Shown: positions 16,555-24,976 of the stretch, piece after piece | How positions within the stretch are numbered: position 1 is the stretch's first letter | How the letters are laid out: every line of letters begins with the position of its first letter | Assembly (NCBI RefSeq): GCF_900100845.1 | Contig: NZ_FNFP01000001.1 | Location: forward strand, 62,001-126,000 | From: Natronincola ferrireducens | Lineage (GTDB): Bacteria; Bacillota; Clostridia; Peptostreptococcales; Natronincolaceae | Direction: 5' to 3' | Length of the DNA: 64,000 bases | The notes under the pieces: model-generated | Seen by the model: the letters and a program-made list of their open reading frames with translations, nothing else | Databases searched by the model: none | What the model was told of the DNA's origin: nothing | Translations under genes and position numbers: made by a program

Positions 16555-18924
16555 ATGATAGACAAGCAAACAGTAGTTCCAGCATCCTTTAGGGAGAAAA
16601 GAAGGATAATGACACTTATAAATAAAAAGCTGATATTCTTGAATATACTTGCTTTTTTATTAGGAAGGGCAGGGATTTTAGAGGGGCTTACCCCCTTTGG
16701 CATAGGATTTTTTGCCGCACTAAACTATAGGGATAGAAAGTATGGAACTATAGGAATAGCCACATTACTAGGAATTATGTCTATTCAGGGCTTCTATAAA
16801 AGCATTCCCTACATCATAACCCTAGGCATTATCTATCTTTTATTTCATTATGTAATGGATTTAAGAAAGCTAAAAACCTTAAAGGCCGCCTTCATCAGCG
16901 GGTTTACCTACTTGACAGCCGGCATGCTGTTTTTAAGCCTTCAGAGCTTCTATATCTATGATGTAATGATTATTGCCTTCGAAGCATTGGTGATCTTTGT
17001 TATTGTATATATAGCCTCCTATGCGTTGCCCCTCATGGTGGAAAAGAAAAGTAGAAGCATCTTATCCTCAGAAGAAATTATTTGTATTGCCATTCTTTCA
17101 GCCATAGCCCTGTCGGGAATCAATGAAATATATATTTTTAACCTATCCCTAAGAAATAGCTTAGCCATCCTTATAACAATTTTATTTGCCTACAATGGTG
17201 GAACAGCCATTGGAGCCTCTGTTGGGATTACCCTAGGATTAATCACCAGTATGTCCATTGGGGGGACACCACCGGTGATTATCGGTATATTTGGTTTTTC
17301 TGGATTGTTGGCAGGTATATTTAAGGATATGGGAAAATTGGGAAGCGGCTTAGGCTTTTTAATGGGAAATGCCATCTTAACCTTTTACATAAACGGCTAT
17401 TATGAGATTTTCATACAGTTTAGAGAAATCCTTTTAGCCTTTGGATTATTTATGCTGCTTCCCACACCCTGGATTCAGCAGCTGGAGAAGCTTTGCAACA
17501 GTCCTAAAAGTATTTTATATTCCGATCAAACCTATAGCCAACGGATGAAAAAAAGAACCTATGAAAAGCTTTCTGAATTTTCAAATGTATTTCACGATTT
17601 AGCTGTAACCTTTGATAAAATTTCTGATAAATATGTAATTTTTGAAAAGGAGGACTTAACCAACATTATACAAGAGGTAGCTGACCATGCCTGTGACAGC
17701 TGTGGTATGCGAAGAAGCTGCTGGGAAAAAAATTTCTGCAACACCTACCAAAGCATGGTAGACCTGTTGGTGCTTATAGAAACTCGAGATTCCATAGAGC
17801 CTAATGTTTTACCAGAAGAAATCCAAAAACGTTGCATTCATCCCCAGAAGGTTGTAGAGAAGATGCGGCACCTTTATGAGTTAAGTGCCCTAGATATGAA
17901 CTGGAAGGAGCGTCTCATTGAAAATCGTTATTTAGTAGGAGAACAATTTAAAGGAGTATCGAAAATTATTGGACAAATGGCGGAGGAATTAAACAGCAAT
18001 ACCTCCTTCGATATTGAGCTGGAAAATGAGCTTTATGTGGTGCTGGATAAGGCTGGGTTATCGGCAAAAAATATTATTGTCACCAATCAACAGGAATCTC
18101 CCCTTGAAATCACTGTAGAAAAAAATCCCTGCTATAATCGAGAAAGCTGTATCTATAAATATATTCCTGTTCTTTCAGAAGCAGTGGGGGTGAAGCTGGT
18201 GAAAAAGCCAAGTACTTGTAGCTATCAAAGGGACGGGAGTGGGTGCAGCTTCACCCTAGTGGAAGCTAATCGCTACACCGCCATCACCAGAGTAGCTAGG
18301 GCAAAGAAGGAAGGCAATAGGGTTTCGGGAGATACCTGTACCTTTATGGATATTCAAGATGATCAATATCTTATGGCCATCAGCGATGGTATGGGAGCGG
18401 GGGACAAAGCCCAGCGTCAATCCAGTGCCACCATTACGATGCTGGAAAAAATGATGGAGGCAGGTTTTGATAGGGATGTAGCCATTAAAACCATCAATTC
18501 TATGCTGATGCTAAAATCATCGGAGGAAATCTTCTCTAGTCTTGATATGACTCTGCTGAATCTATGTAAAGGCACAGCAGATTTTGTGAAAATAGGTTCT
18601 GCCCCAAGTTATATCAAACGGAATCAAACAAAGATCCAAACCATTAAGGCATCAACTTTACCCATCGGCATCCTGAAAGATATTGAGTTCAATGAAGATG
18701 TTAAAAGAATAGAGGATGGAGATTTTATTATTATGGTTTCCGACGGTATCCTAGAGGCCAACAAAGAAGATGAACAATGGCTGGTAAGCTTCCTTGCCAC
18801 CATTGAAACCCGCAATCCCCAAGACCTCGCCGACAAAATTCTTCAAAGGGCGCTACAGCTATCGGAAAACAAGGCCCAGGATGATATGACGGTATTGGTA
18901 ACCAAGGTGTGGAGGGTGATATAA
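16555..18924 (+). CDS. spoIIE: Stage II sporulation phosphatase SpoIIE
   Basis: A membrane-anchored serine phosphatase that dephosphorylates SpoIIAA and so activates sigma-F in the forespore. It also works with FtsZ at the polar septum. The first 330 residues hold about ten membrane helices. A central region (about 330-580) with a cysteine cluster CDSCGMRRSCW follows. The C-terminal PP2C domain carries AISDGMGAGDKAQRQSS and IIMVSDGILEAN. The 789 residues match the family. I chose the ATG at 16555: the ATG at 16540 overlaps its own GGAGGGG. Transcription is probably Spo0A-driven from the promoter at 16433. Confidence 0.97.
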   Translation: MIDKQTVVPASFREKRRIMTLINKKLIFLNILAFLLGRAGILEGLTPFGIGFFAALNYRDRKYGTIGIATLLGIMSIQGFYKSIPYIITLGIIYLLFHYVMDLRKLKTLKAAFISGFTYLTAGMLFLSLQSFYIYDVMIIAFEALVIFVIVYIASYALPLMVEKKSRSILSSEEIICIAILSAIALSGINEIYIFNLSLRNSLAILITILFAYNGGTAIGASVGITLGLITSMSIGGTPPVIIGIFGFSGLLAGIFKDMGKLGSGLGFLMGNAILTFYINGYYEIFIQFREILLAFGLFMLLPTPWIQQLEKLCNSPKSILYSDQTYSQRMKKRTYEKLSEFSNVFHDLAVTFDKISDKYVIFEKEDLTNIIQEVADHACDSCGMRRSCWEKNFCNTYQSMVDLLVLIETRDSIEPNVLPEEIQKRCIHPQKVVEKMRHLYELSALDMNWKERLIENRYLVGEQFKGVSKIIGQMAEELNSNTSFDIELENELYVVLDKAGLSAKNIIVTNQQESPLEITVEKNPCYNRESCIYKYIPVLSEAVGVKLVKKPSTCSYQRDGSGCSFTLVEANRYTAITRVARAKKEGNRVSGDTCTFMDIQDDQYLMAISDGMGAGDKAQRQSSATITMLEKMMEAGFDRDVAIKTINSMLMLKSSEEIFSSLDMTLLNLCKGTADFVKIGSAPSYIKRNQTKIQTIKASTLPIGILKDIEFNEDVKRIEDGDFIIMVSDGILEANKEDEQWLVSFLATIETRNPQDLADKILQRALQLSENKAQDDMTVLVTKVWRVI

Positions 18925-19063
18925 AATTTAATAATTAGTTTTCATTAGTAAACCAAGGGCTACTTCACCACTCCCTCCTAATTAATAAGAGGAAAAAATA
19001 GAAATTGTACAAATTTAGCATAAAAGTGCAAGTCCTTAATAAAGTATATTAAGAGCATCTATG

Positions 19064-19088
19064 GTCTTAGCAATACACCGAAGGATAA
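19064..19088 (+). repeat. 25-base block shared with the structured element before rmlA
   Basis: This block, containing TTAGCAATACACCGAAGGAT, is identical to 42978-43002. Flanking bases differ on both sides. It lies between spoIIE and the amidohydrolase gene, 57 bases before that start. No gene was seen in 18925-19145. Confidence 0.85.
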
Positions 19089-19145
19089 TTCACATAAGGA
19101 TTGTGGATTAGTAGGAGATTCTTTACTAAAGGAAGGGGAAAAGAG

Positions 19146-21032
19146 ATGAAAAGAAAAGCAATTTGTTTTGTACTGTTGGTGATGTTTGGGGTAATTTCTG
19201 TGATGTCACCTATACACGCTTTGTCGGCAGGTGGAGATCTTCTTGCGGATAAGGTTCTCATCAATGGGGTTGTCTATACTGTGGATCAGGAGGACACCAT
19301 GGCTGAAGCCATAGCCATCAAGGATGGCAAAATCCTAGCCGTAGGCACCACCCAAGAGGTTAAAGCCTATATTGGGCCCCATACGGAAGTGATGGATTTA
19401 GAGGGAAAGATGGTCCTACCTGGGCTGATGGACTCCCATATTCATCCACCAGGAACTGCCTTGACAGAACTATACGACATAAGCCTAAGCGCCACTGACA
19501 GTAAAGAGGTTATACTAGCAAAAATTCAACAATATGTTGACAACAATCCTGATCTTAATGCCTACTATGGTAGAGGATGGTCGGTTGGTGCCTTTGATGG
19601 AGATGAGACCAGTAGAGGACCTAAAAAAGAGCATCTTGATGCCATAAGCCCTGATATCCCCATCCTATTGACCTCCTATGATGGCCATAGTACATGGGTC
19701 AACAGCAAGGCTTTAGAGATGGCAGGCATCACAAAGGACACCCTAAATCCAGAGGGCGGGGTGATCGAGAAGGATCCAGTTACGGGAGAGCCATGGGGAA
19801 CAATTAAAGGATATAAATCAGGCCTACTTCCTCCCCAGGAGTATACCCATGAAATGCTAGTAGAAGGAATGAAGGCATTCCAAGACTTTATGCATAGCCT
19901 TGGCTATACCGGATTCTTTAATGCCGGATGGGACGAAGAAATGTTTGAAGTAGTAAAGGAGCTAGAGGATAAAGGGGAACTTAAGATGTGGGCTCGGATT
20001 TCTGGAAGATTGGATATTCGAAGCGGCGAGGCGGTAGAGGAGCAAATCCAAAGACTGCTGGAGCTTAGGGACACATATAATTCTGATCTTTACAAAGTTA
20101 TTAGTGGAAAGATCTTCATTGATGGGGTTGTTGAAGGTGTTACAGCCAAGTTGCTGGAACCCTATGAAGAAGAAGCAGGAGAAGGCAGTGAGCATTATGG
20201 CCTCTACTACTGGGGGGATATGGAGGCCCTAAGGGAAACCATCATCAAGGTCAACAGTGAGGGGTTATCTACCCATTTCCACTCCATAGGAGATAGAGCA
20301 ACTCGAGAAGCCCTAGATGCTCTGGAGTATGGCCTAGAGCAGGTTCCAGGAGAGCATCGCAATGTCATTACCCATCTACAGTTGGTAGCTCTAGAGGACA
20401 TTCCTCGGTTCAAAGAACTAGGGATAGTAGCAAATGTGCAGCCCTATTGGCACATGAAGGAACCAGGCTGGTGGCATGAGGTTGATTCTCTATTCTTAGG
20501 TGAGAGGGCTGAATATGAATATCCATTGGGCTCCTTCTTTAATGCAGGGGCAGTGGTAGCTTCATCCTCAGACTATTTCGTAACAGAGTACCCTAATGCC
20601 CTTTGGGCTATTGAGACAGGGGTTACCCGTAACCTGAACAATGGAGAGTACTACGGCGTAGATGACATAGAGGATATGGATGATCCTACTTGGCTGTTAA
20701 ATAAAGAGGAGAGGGCCTCCCTTAAGGATATGATTAGAAGCTTCACCATCAACAATGCCTACTCCCTCTTCCTTGATGATAAAACCGGAAGCATCGAAGT
20801 AGGCAAGTATGCTGACTTAGTTGTTCTTGAAGAGGATCTCTTCAGTATCAATCCATTAGATATAGATGGTGTTGAAATCCTCTACACCATATTCCAAGGT
20901 GAGATTGTTTATGAAGCAGAGGTAGGACCCTATGAAGAAGAGATAGTTATTGTTACAGAAGACCTCTTCAACATTGAGGTTATAGATATGGGGGGCGGTA
21001 CATTCTGGTATACGGTTTCTCGTAATAGATAG
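19146..21032 (+). CDS. Secreted YtcJ-type amidohydrolase
   Basis: A 628-residue metal-dependent hydrolase of the amidohydrolase-3 (YtcJ) family, preceded by a signal peptide (MKRKAICFVLLVMFG to about residue 30), so it acts outside the cell. The composite-domain start KVLINGVVYTVD and the metal-binding LPGLMDSHIHPPG are visible. HFHSIGDRATREALDALEY, a conserved family stretch, and FINNAYSLF-type ending with GSIEVGKYADLVVLE follow. The substrate is unknown; relatives act on amides, N-acyl compounds and cyclic ureas. About 45 residues after the last family motif are acidic and unassigned. I chose the ATG at 19146, which is preceded by AAGGAAGGGG; upstream starts would add a charged stretch before the signal peptide. 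Confidence 0.87.
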   Translation: MKRKAICFVLLVMFGVISVMSPIHALSAGGDLLADKVLINGVVYTVDQEDTMAEAIAIKDGKILAVGTTQEVKAYIGPHTEVMDLEGKMVLPGLMDSHIHPPGTALTELYDISLSATDSKEVILAKIQQYVDNNPDLNAYYGRGWSVGAFDGDETSRGPKKEHLDAISPDIPILLTSYDGHSTWVNSKALEMAGITKDTLNPEGGVIEKDPVTGEPWGTIKGYKSGLLPPQEYTHEMLVEGMKAFQDFMHSLGYTGFFNAGWDEEMFEVVKELEDKGELKMWARISGRLDIRSGEAVEEQIQRLLELRDTYNSDLYKVISGKIFIDGVVEGVTAKLLEPYEEEAGEGSEHYGLYYWGDMEALRETIIKVNSEGLSTHFHSIGDRATREALDALEYGLEQVPGEHRNVITHLQLVALEDIPRFKELGIVANVQPYWHMKEPGWWHEVDSLFLGERAEYEYPLGSFFNAGAVVASSSDYFVTEYPNALWAIETGVTRNLNNGEYYGVDDIEDMDDPTWLLNKEERASLKDMIRSFTINNAYSLFLDDKTGSIEVGKYADLVVLEEDLFSINPLDIDGVEILYTIFQGEIVYEAEVGPYEEEIVIVTEDLFNIEVIDMGGGTFWYTVSRNR

Positions 21033-21065
21033 GTTGTAAGGGCCAAATATAGACTTTTTTTAAAA

Positions 21066-21205
21066 GGCTATGTTAAATAGCACTGTTGATTTTCATTCAA
21101 ATCAAATAATAGAAAGTGTTTGAACTAGTCATCCTGAACGTAGGGAAGGATCTTTGTACAGCTTTTTAAATTAGATCCTTCACTACTCCTCAGGATGACA
21201 CCCAT
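21066..21205. repeat. MITE-like repeat, left end plus GTCATCCTGA core
   Basis: It starts with GGCTATGTTAAATAGCACTG, a left terminal repeat shared with 40229 and 51306. Inside, AGTCATCCTGAACGTAGG and CTCAGGATGACACCC form the arms of a palindrome. The right terminal repeat is missing. The element runs up to the stop codon of the minus-strand gene at 21211. Confidence 0.7.
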
Positions 21206-21210
21206 TTGTA

Positions 21211-21870
21211 TCAAGACTCTTCATCCAACAACATACCTGCTAAGCCCCTGTCTATACCATCACCATAACTCTTTTGTATCCCCTTTGGAGCCATGTATTT
21301 CACACTCTTAAAGGCTCTATATAACTTGATAACCAGTCCCTCCATAGGTTGGAACAAAAAGTTCAAGGGATCTAGGGAGTTGGTTATCTTATCTATAAAG
21401 ACATCTGCATCTAAAACCATTGTATAACTCTCATCTACCAGGATACCTATATGCCCAAGGGCAGCTTTAAAGGAGTCTACTACATCTATTACCTTTATAG
21501 CGTTGTTTGTAGACATAACTTCATCCAGCTTTTTTAAGGAATGAAGGGCTTTATTGTATTTTTCTATAAGCTCCTTCATATGCTCTAAAAGGTGATCGCT
21601 TTCCTCATCTATATTTTCAATAGCCTCCTCTAGTCTTCTATGATCATGATAAAATTCCTTATATTCCCTTTTTAATTCCTCTAGCTTTTTATAGAAGAAA
21701 TCCGAGGCAAGGGTATAGTTTGAGGAATAATATCCCGTTTGATTTTTTATTGCATCCACCGGTGTTACAGCCTGTACCCCATCACTTTTTTCCACGTACC
21801 TGACCCTATTGACATAGCTGTTTTGAACCCTTTTGCCAGCCACAGTCGAAGTCCTTGAAATTTTTGTCAT
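21211..21870 (-). CDS. Unrecognised helical protein with coiled coil
   Basis: I do not recognise this 219-residue protein. It has no signal peptide or membrane segment. After a basic N-terminus (TKISRTSTVAGKRVQNSYVN) comes a segment VQAVTPVDAIKNQTGYY. Residues about 55-120 are heptad-rich and charged (KKLEELKREYKEF, LLEHMKELIEKYNKALHSL), fitting a coiled coil. The C-terminal half looks helical and less charged. AGGGGGTG precedes the start on the minus strand. It probably forms an operon with the copper-amine-oxidase-N gene 67 bases upstream. The N-terminal pattern recalls Clostridia proteins of unknown function, which is only an impression. Confidence 0.7.
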   Translation of the reverse strand: MTKISRTSTVAGKRVQNSYVNRVRYVEKSDGVQAVTPVDAIKNQTGYYSSNYTLASDFFYKKLEELKREYKEFYHDHRRLEEAIENIDEESDHLLEHMKELIEKYNKALHSLKKLDEVMSTNNAIKVIDVVDSFKAALGHIGILVDESYTMVLDADVFIDKITNSLDPLNFLFQPMEGLVIKLYRAFKSVKYMAPKGIQKSYGDGIDRGLAGMLLDEES

Positions 21871-21937
21871 AACCCTACACCCCCTTCTATTATCCTATCC
21901 CACTGTACAAGAGGACATTTCTCTTGTGTGTTGTGGC

Positions 21938-23359
21938 CTATTTACCATGCTGGCGAAAATTAAAGTAAATTCGGTCTCTATTGGTGTTAAAGGTAATATC
22001 AGTAAAATTATTGGTGCTGGAGGGAGTGCTTTGTATAGAGCCGGTGATTTCCGCATGGGGGTCATATAGCTCCCTTATAGCATCTACCATATTTTCTACC
22101 CAATATTCAATAATAGATTTTCTAATACCATCAAAGTCACTGAAGCTACTCCTAGGGTAGGTGATTGTTAGACGATAATCATCCCCATCCCTATGGCTAA
22201 AGGAGATACGCATCTCAATGTCCTCCAGCATATCAAAGTAATCCCTTAGGTAGGTCTGCATTCTAGATGTGGAGTTGATGCTTCTATAGGGGGTAGGCAA
22301 CCTTCTGGTCCTCTCCAAATCTGCCACCAGTCTATCAATCTCCAAATCCCGTTGGCGCAGCAATTGATTACCAAATGCAACATACTCTCTGCTATAAAAA
22401 TTATTATCCCTAATCCTTACCTCCCCCTCCTCAGGAAGATATTCCGCCATCCAATAGAGGGCATCAGCCAGCTCCGTAAGAGGCATATAAATTTCCTCCC
22501 CTATAAAAAAGGGCTCCTTTAATATGTTAAAGGGGTTTCCATCTATCTCCATAGTTACAGGATGAAACCAGGCCATCATATTACGCTGAAGGGTAGTAGG
22601 TTTTGGAGAAGTAATAGTTCTATTAGGCTTTGTATAGGCATCCTCTTGGGAATAAACCCTCCCATTTTCAAAACTAAAGAATAAAACATCCTTATCTTTA
22701 TAATCATCATGGATAACACCATATACATCTAAATGATCATCATAGTCTTCTATTTCTCGTTTAAGACGATTTAAAAAGTTATTTTGCCTAGCTGTACTCC
22801 AATTATAAAAATCCTTATTAGTAAAATATACTACAAGGTCTATGTCATAAGGATGGCCAGTGACTTCATAATGAAAATCTATACCATAATAGGAGGGAAG
22901 ATATCGGTCAAGGTGTCTTTCCAACCTACCCTCGTTAATATAAATCCTATCCCTACTGGAGGCATAGGTTCTGCGTGTTTTGTAAAGGGAATCATTTCGA
23001 TTTTTTAAAGCCCTAGACAATACAGCTATTTCATAATCCCTTTGTAGCAACATCCCTGCAAAAAACTCAGCTGCTGGGTCCTTTAACATGCTTCCTGTAT
23101 CAATTCCTATCCTGTGGTTAGCTTCATCATATTCTACAGAAAAATACAACCATTTGGCTAAATCCCTTAAGGGAACATAAACTTCATCCCCATGGATAAA
23201 GATGTCTTGACGGAGGGGGAGGGAGAGATTATTGATAACTATTTTGATGTCGTTGAATTCTGCTGTGATGTTTCTACTATATCCCTGTCCAAAGGCCACA
23301 GAAGACAGAGATAGTAAACATAGTAGGATACCTAGAATAAGCCATGATTTTCTCCTCAT
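21938..23359 (-). CDS. Exported protein with two copper-amine-oxidase-N (stalk) domains
   Basis: A 473-residue secreted protein with signal peptide MRRKSWLILGILLCLLSLSS. The first copper-amine-oxidase N-terminal-type domain (about 35-90) has IKIVINNLSLPL, DEVYVPLRDLAKWL and a closing strand IGIDTG. A second copy (about 270-325) reads MEIDGNPFNIL, EIYMPLTELADALYW and VRIRDN. Each is followed by a helical, tyrosine-rich region, so the protein looks like an internal duplication. The family is not an oxidase; the domain is a wall-associated module in Clostridia. AGGGGTGAT sits before the start. It is transcribed away from the deacetylase gene, with 303 bases between the two starts. Confidence 0.82.
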   Translation of the reverse strand: MRRKSWLILGILLCLLSLSSVAFGQGYSRNITAEFNDIKIVINNLSLPLRQDIFIHGDEVYVPLRDLAKWLYFSVEYDEANHRIGIDTGSMLKDPAAEFFAGMLLQRDYEIAVLSRALKNRNDSLYKTRRTYASSRDRIYINEGRLERHLDRYLPSYYGIDFHYEVTGHPYDIDLVVYFTNKDFYNWSTARQNNFLNRLKREIEDYDDHLDVYGVIHDDYKDKDVLFFSFENGRVYSQEDAYTKPNRTITSPKPTTLQRNMMAWFHPVTMEIDGNPFNILKEPFFIGEEIYMPLTELADALYWMAEYLPEEGEVRIRDNNFYSREYVAFGNQLLRQRDLEIDRLVADLERTRRLPTPYRSINSTSRMQTYLRDYFDMLEDIEMRISFSHRDGDDYRLTITYPRSSFSDFDGIRKSIIEYWVENMVDAIRELYDPHAEITGSIQSTPSSTNNFTDITFNTNRDRIYFNFRQHGK

Positions 23360-23508
23360 AGGAGATCACCCCTTTTCAATTTTTTTCTATAAATACTATA
23401 TCGACAATTTTTAAAAAGAACTATAGAAGTTTTACAGATTATTCATGTTTATATTCCTAAAAACCTGTTTTTATTTCTTGACAATCTATAAATAATATGT
23501 AAATATTG

Positions 23509-23624
23509 GTTGAATAAGGGCTTTGCCCGTCATTCAACGATTTCAGTGGGAGATTGAACTCCCCCTGAAAAAATTAAGTGGAACCCGCCGCCTATAGAGG
23601 CGGTGGACATCTTAATTTAGTTAT
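23509..23624 (-). repeat. Dispersed 115-bp three-hairpin repeat, copy B
   Basis: This is the reverse-complement partner of 2513-2627. Its first hairpin is perfect here (GTTGAAT ... ATTCAAC enclosing GGGC TTT GCCC). The second is CAGTGGGAG/CTCCCCCTG and the third CCGCCGCC/GGCGGTGG. It sits in the divergent gap between the copper-amine-oxidase-N gene and the deacetylase. The rest of that gap is AT-rich with no gene seen. Confidence 0.75.
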
Positions 23625-23662
23625 ATTTACATATTATCTTGATGAAGAAGGGGATGATTTGG

Positions 23663-24679
23663 ATGATACAAGAAAGAAAATTAATTCCGATCCTTTTAGC
23701 GGTATTATTGTTCTTAAGTACGGGGTTTTTTCCTATAGAAGCCAGCTATGGGGAGACAAAGTCAAATGCAGCTATAGCAGGGGCTGTTTCAAGTTTTTTA
23801 ATGAATACAACAAGTAATATAGGCGGCCTCCAAATGACTGGTATCAACATGATACCAACTGGTGAGAAAATCAATTGGCTTACGAAACATAATGTAGAGC
23901 TTCAAAGCCCAAGCAACAATAATCCCGTAAAAGTACCCATCGTCACCTACCATCATATCGTTACAAATGTTGGATTAACCAATAATATCATCATTACTCC
24001 AGAAAAATTCAGGTCGGATATGGAGGCCATAAAGAAAGCAGGTTTTACCACCATCCTCTTTAAGGACTTGGTGAATTACGTTGAAGGGAAGGGACAACTG
24101 CCCCAAAAGCCAGTCCTAATTACCTTTGATGACGGCTACTACAGCAATTATGAATATGCCTATCCTATTTTAAAGGAGCTTGATATGAAGGCTACCATCT
24201 CCATCATAGGCTGGGCGGTGGGGGAAACCAAGCATAAAGTTACAGGTCGAGAGATTATTCCCCGCTTTACTTGGGAAGAGGCCAAGGAAATGATTGATTC
24301 AGGCCATATAGATATACAGAACCATACCTATGATATGCACAATCCCAGAGACCAGTATCCCTATAGGAGGGGTGTCCTGCAAAAAGAGGAGGAAAGTCTG
24401 GAGGATTACATAGAAGCTTTTCGGGAAGATGTTATGGAATTTCATCACGCTATAGAGGAAAACCTAGGTAATGATGTATTTGTCTTTGTTTACCCCCATG
24501 GGGAATATAACGATCTTACAGAAGAACTATTAGTTCAGTTAGGTTATAGGGTGACTTTGACGGGAGAACATGGTGTTAACCTGATCACTAGAGATAAAAA
24601 CAGTCTATTTAAGTTGAAACGCATCAATGCCGGCTACAAACTCCCCAGTGAAGAACTGGTGAGGAGGATAAGTAGGTAG
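23663..24679 (+). CDS. Secreted polysaccharide deacetylase (NodB homology)
   Basis: A 339-residue exported enzyme that should remove N- or O-acetyl groups from wall or surface polysaccharide. The signal peptide is MIQERKLIPILLAVLLFLST. The NodB domain has the first motif VLITFDDGYYSNYEY with the Asp-Asp pair, and the His pair in IDIQNHTYDMHN. The late motifs FVYPHGEYND and LKRINAGYKLP follow. I chose the ATG at 23663, since AAGGGG ends 9 bases upstream; earlier starts lack a ribosome binding site. Its start lies 38 bases beyond the hairpin repeat. A terminator follows. Confidence 0.9.
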   Translation: MIQERKLIPILLAVLLFLSTGFFPIEASYGETKSNAAIAGAVSSFLMNTTSNIGGLQMTGINMIPTGEKINWLTKHNVELQSPSNNNPVKVPIVTYHHIVTNVGLTNNIIITPEKFRSDMEAIKKAGFTTILFKDLVNYVEGKGQLPQKPVLITFDDGYYSNYEYAYPILKELDMKATISIIGWAVGETKHKVTGREIIPRFTWEEAKEMIDSGHIDIQNHTYDMHNPRDQYPYRRGVLQKEEESLEDYIEAFREDVMEFHHAIEENLGNDVFVFVYPHGEYNDLTEELLVQLGYRVTLTGEHGVNLITRDKNSLFKLKRINAGYKLPSEELVRRISR

Positions 24680-24683
24680 ATCT

Positions 24684-24727
24684 ATGCCAGGAGATGGTTC
24701 CTTAGGAATCAACCCCTGGCATTTTTT
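24684..24727 (+). terminator. Terminator after the deacetylase gene
   Basis: The arms ATGCCAGG and CCTGGCAT enclose a second GGTTCC/GGAATC-type stem, followed by six Ts. The remaining DNA to 24976 is AT-rich leader with no gene seen. Confidence 0.85.
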
Positions 24728-24832
24728 CAACAATTATTTCCAATTTTAAGGAAGGCTAAAAACCTCCCCTTATTTCTACATATTTTTCAATTCTATTACA
24801 AATCTCTACAAAGAAAGGAAGCAAAAGAAATA

Positions 24833-24863
24833 TATGGTATAATTACCATAATTAATAATGGTA
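24833..24863 (+). promoter_or_regulatory. Inverted repeat over a possible -10 element
   Basis: TATGGTA (24833-24839) and TACCATA (24844-24850) flank TAAT, so the repeat contains TATAAT. A third half-site ATGGTA follows at 24858. No convincing -35 element was seen. It could be an operator for the giant surface gene 114 bases downstream. Confidence 0.4.
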
Positions 24864-24976
24864 AAATATACTACTAAAATTGTTGGAGAAATTTGCCGAT
24901 AAAATGTATAGGTAAAAAATGAATGTGTTAGTAAAAAATTATAAAGTTTACATATTTTAGGCAGGGAGGCTGGCAA

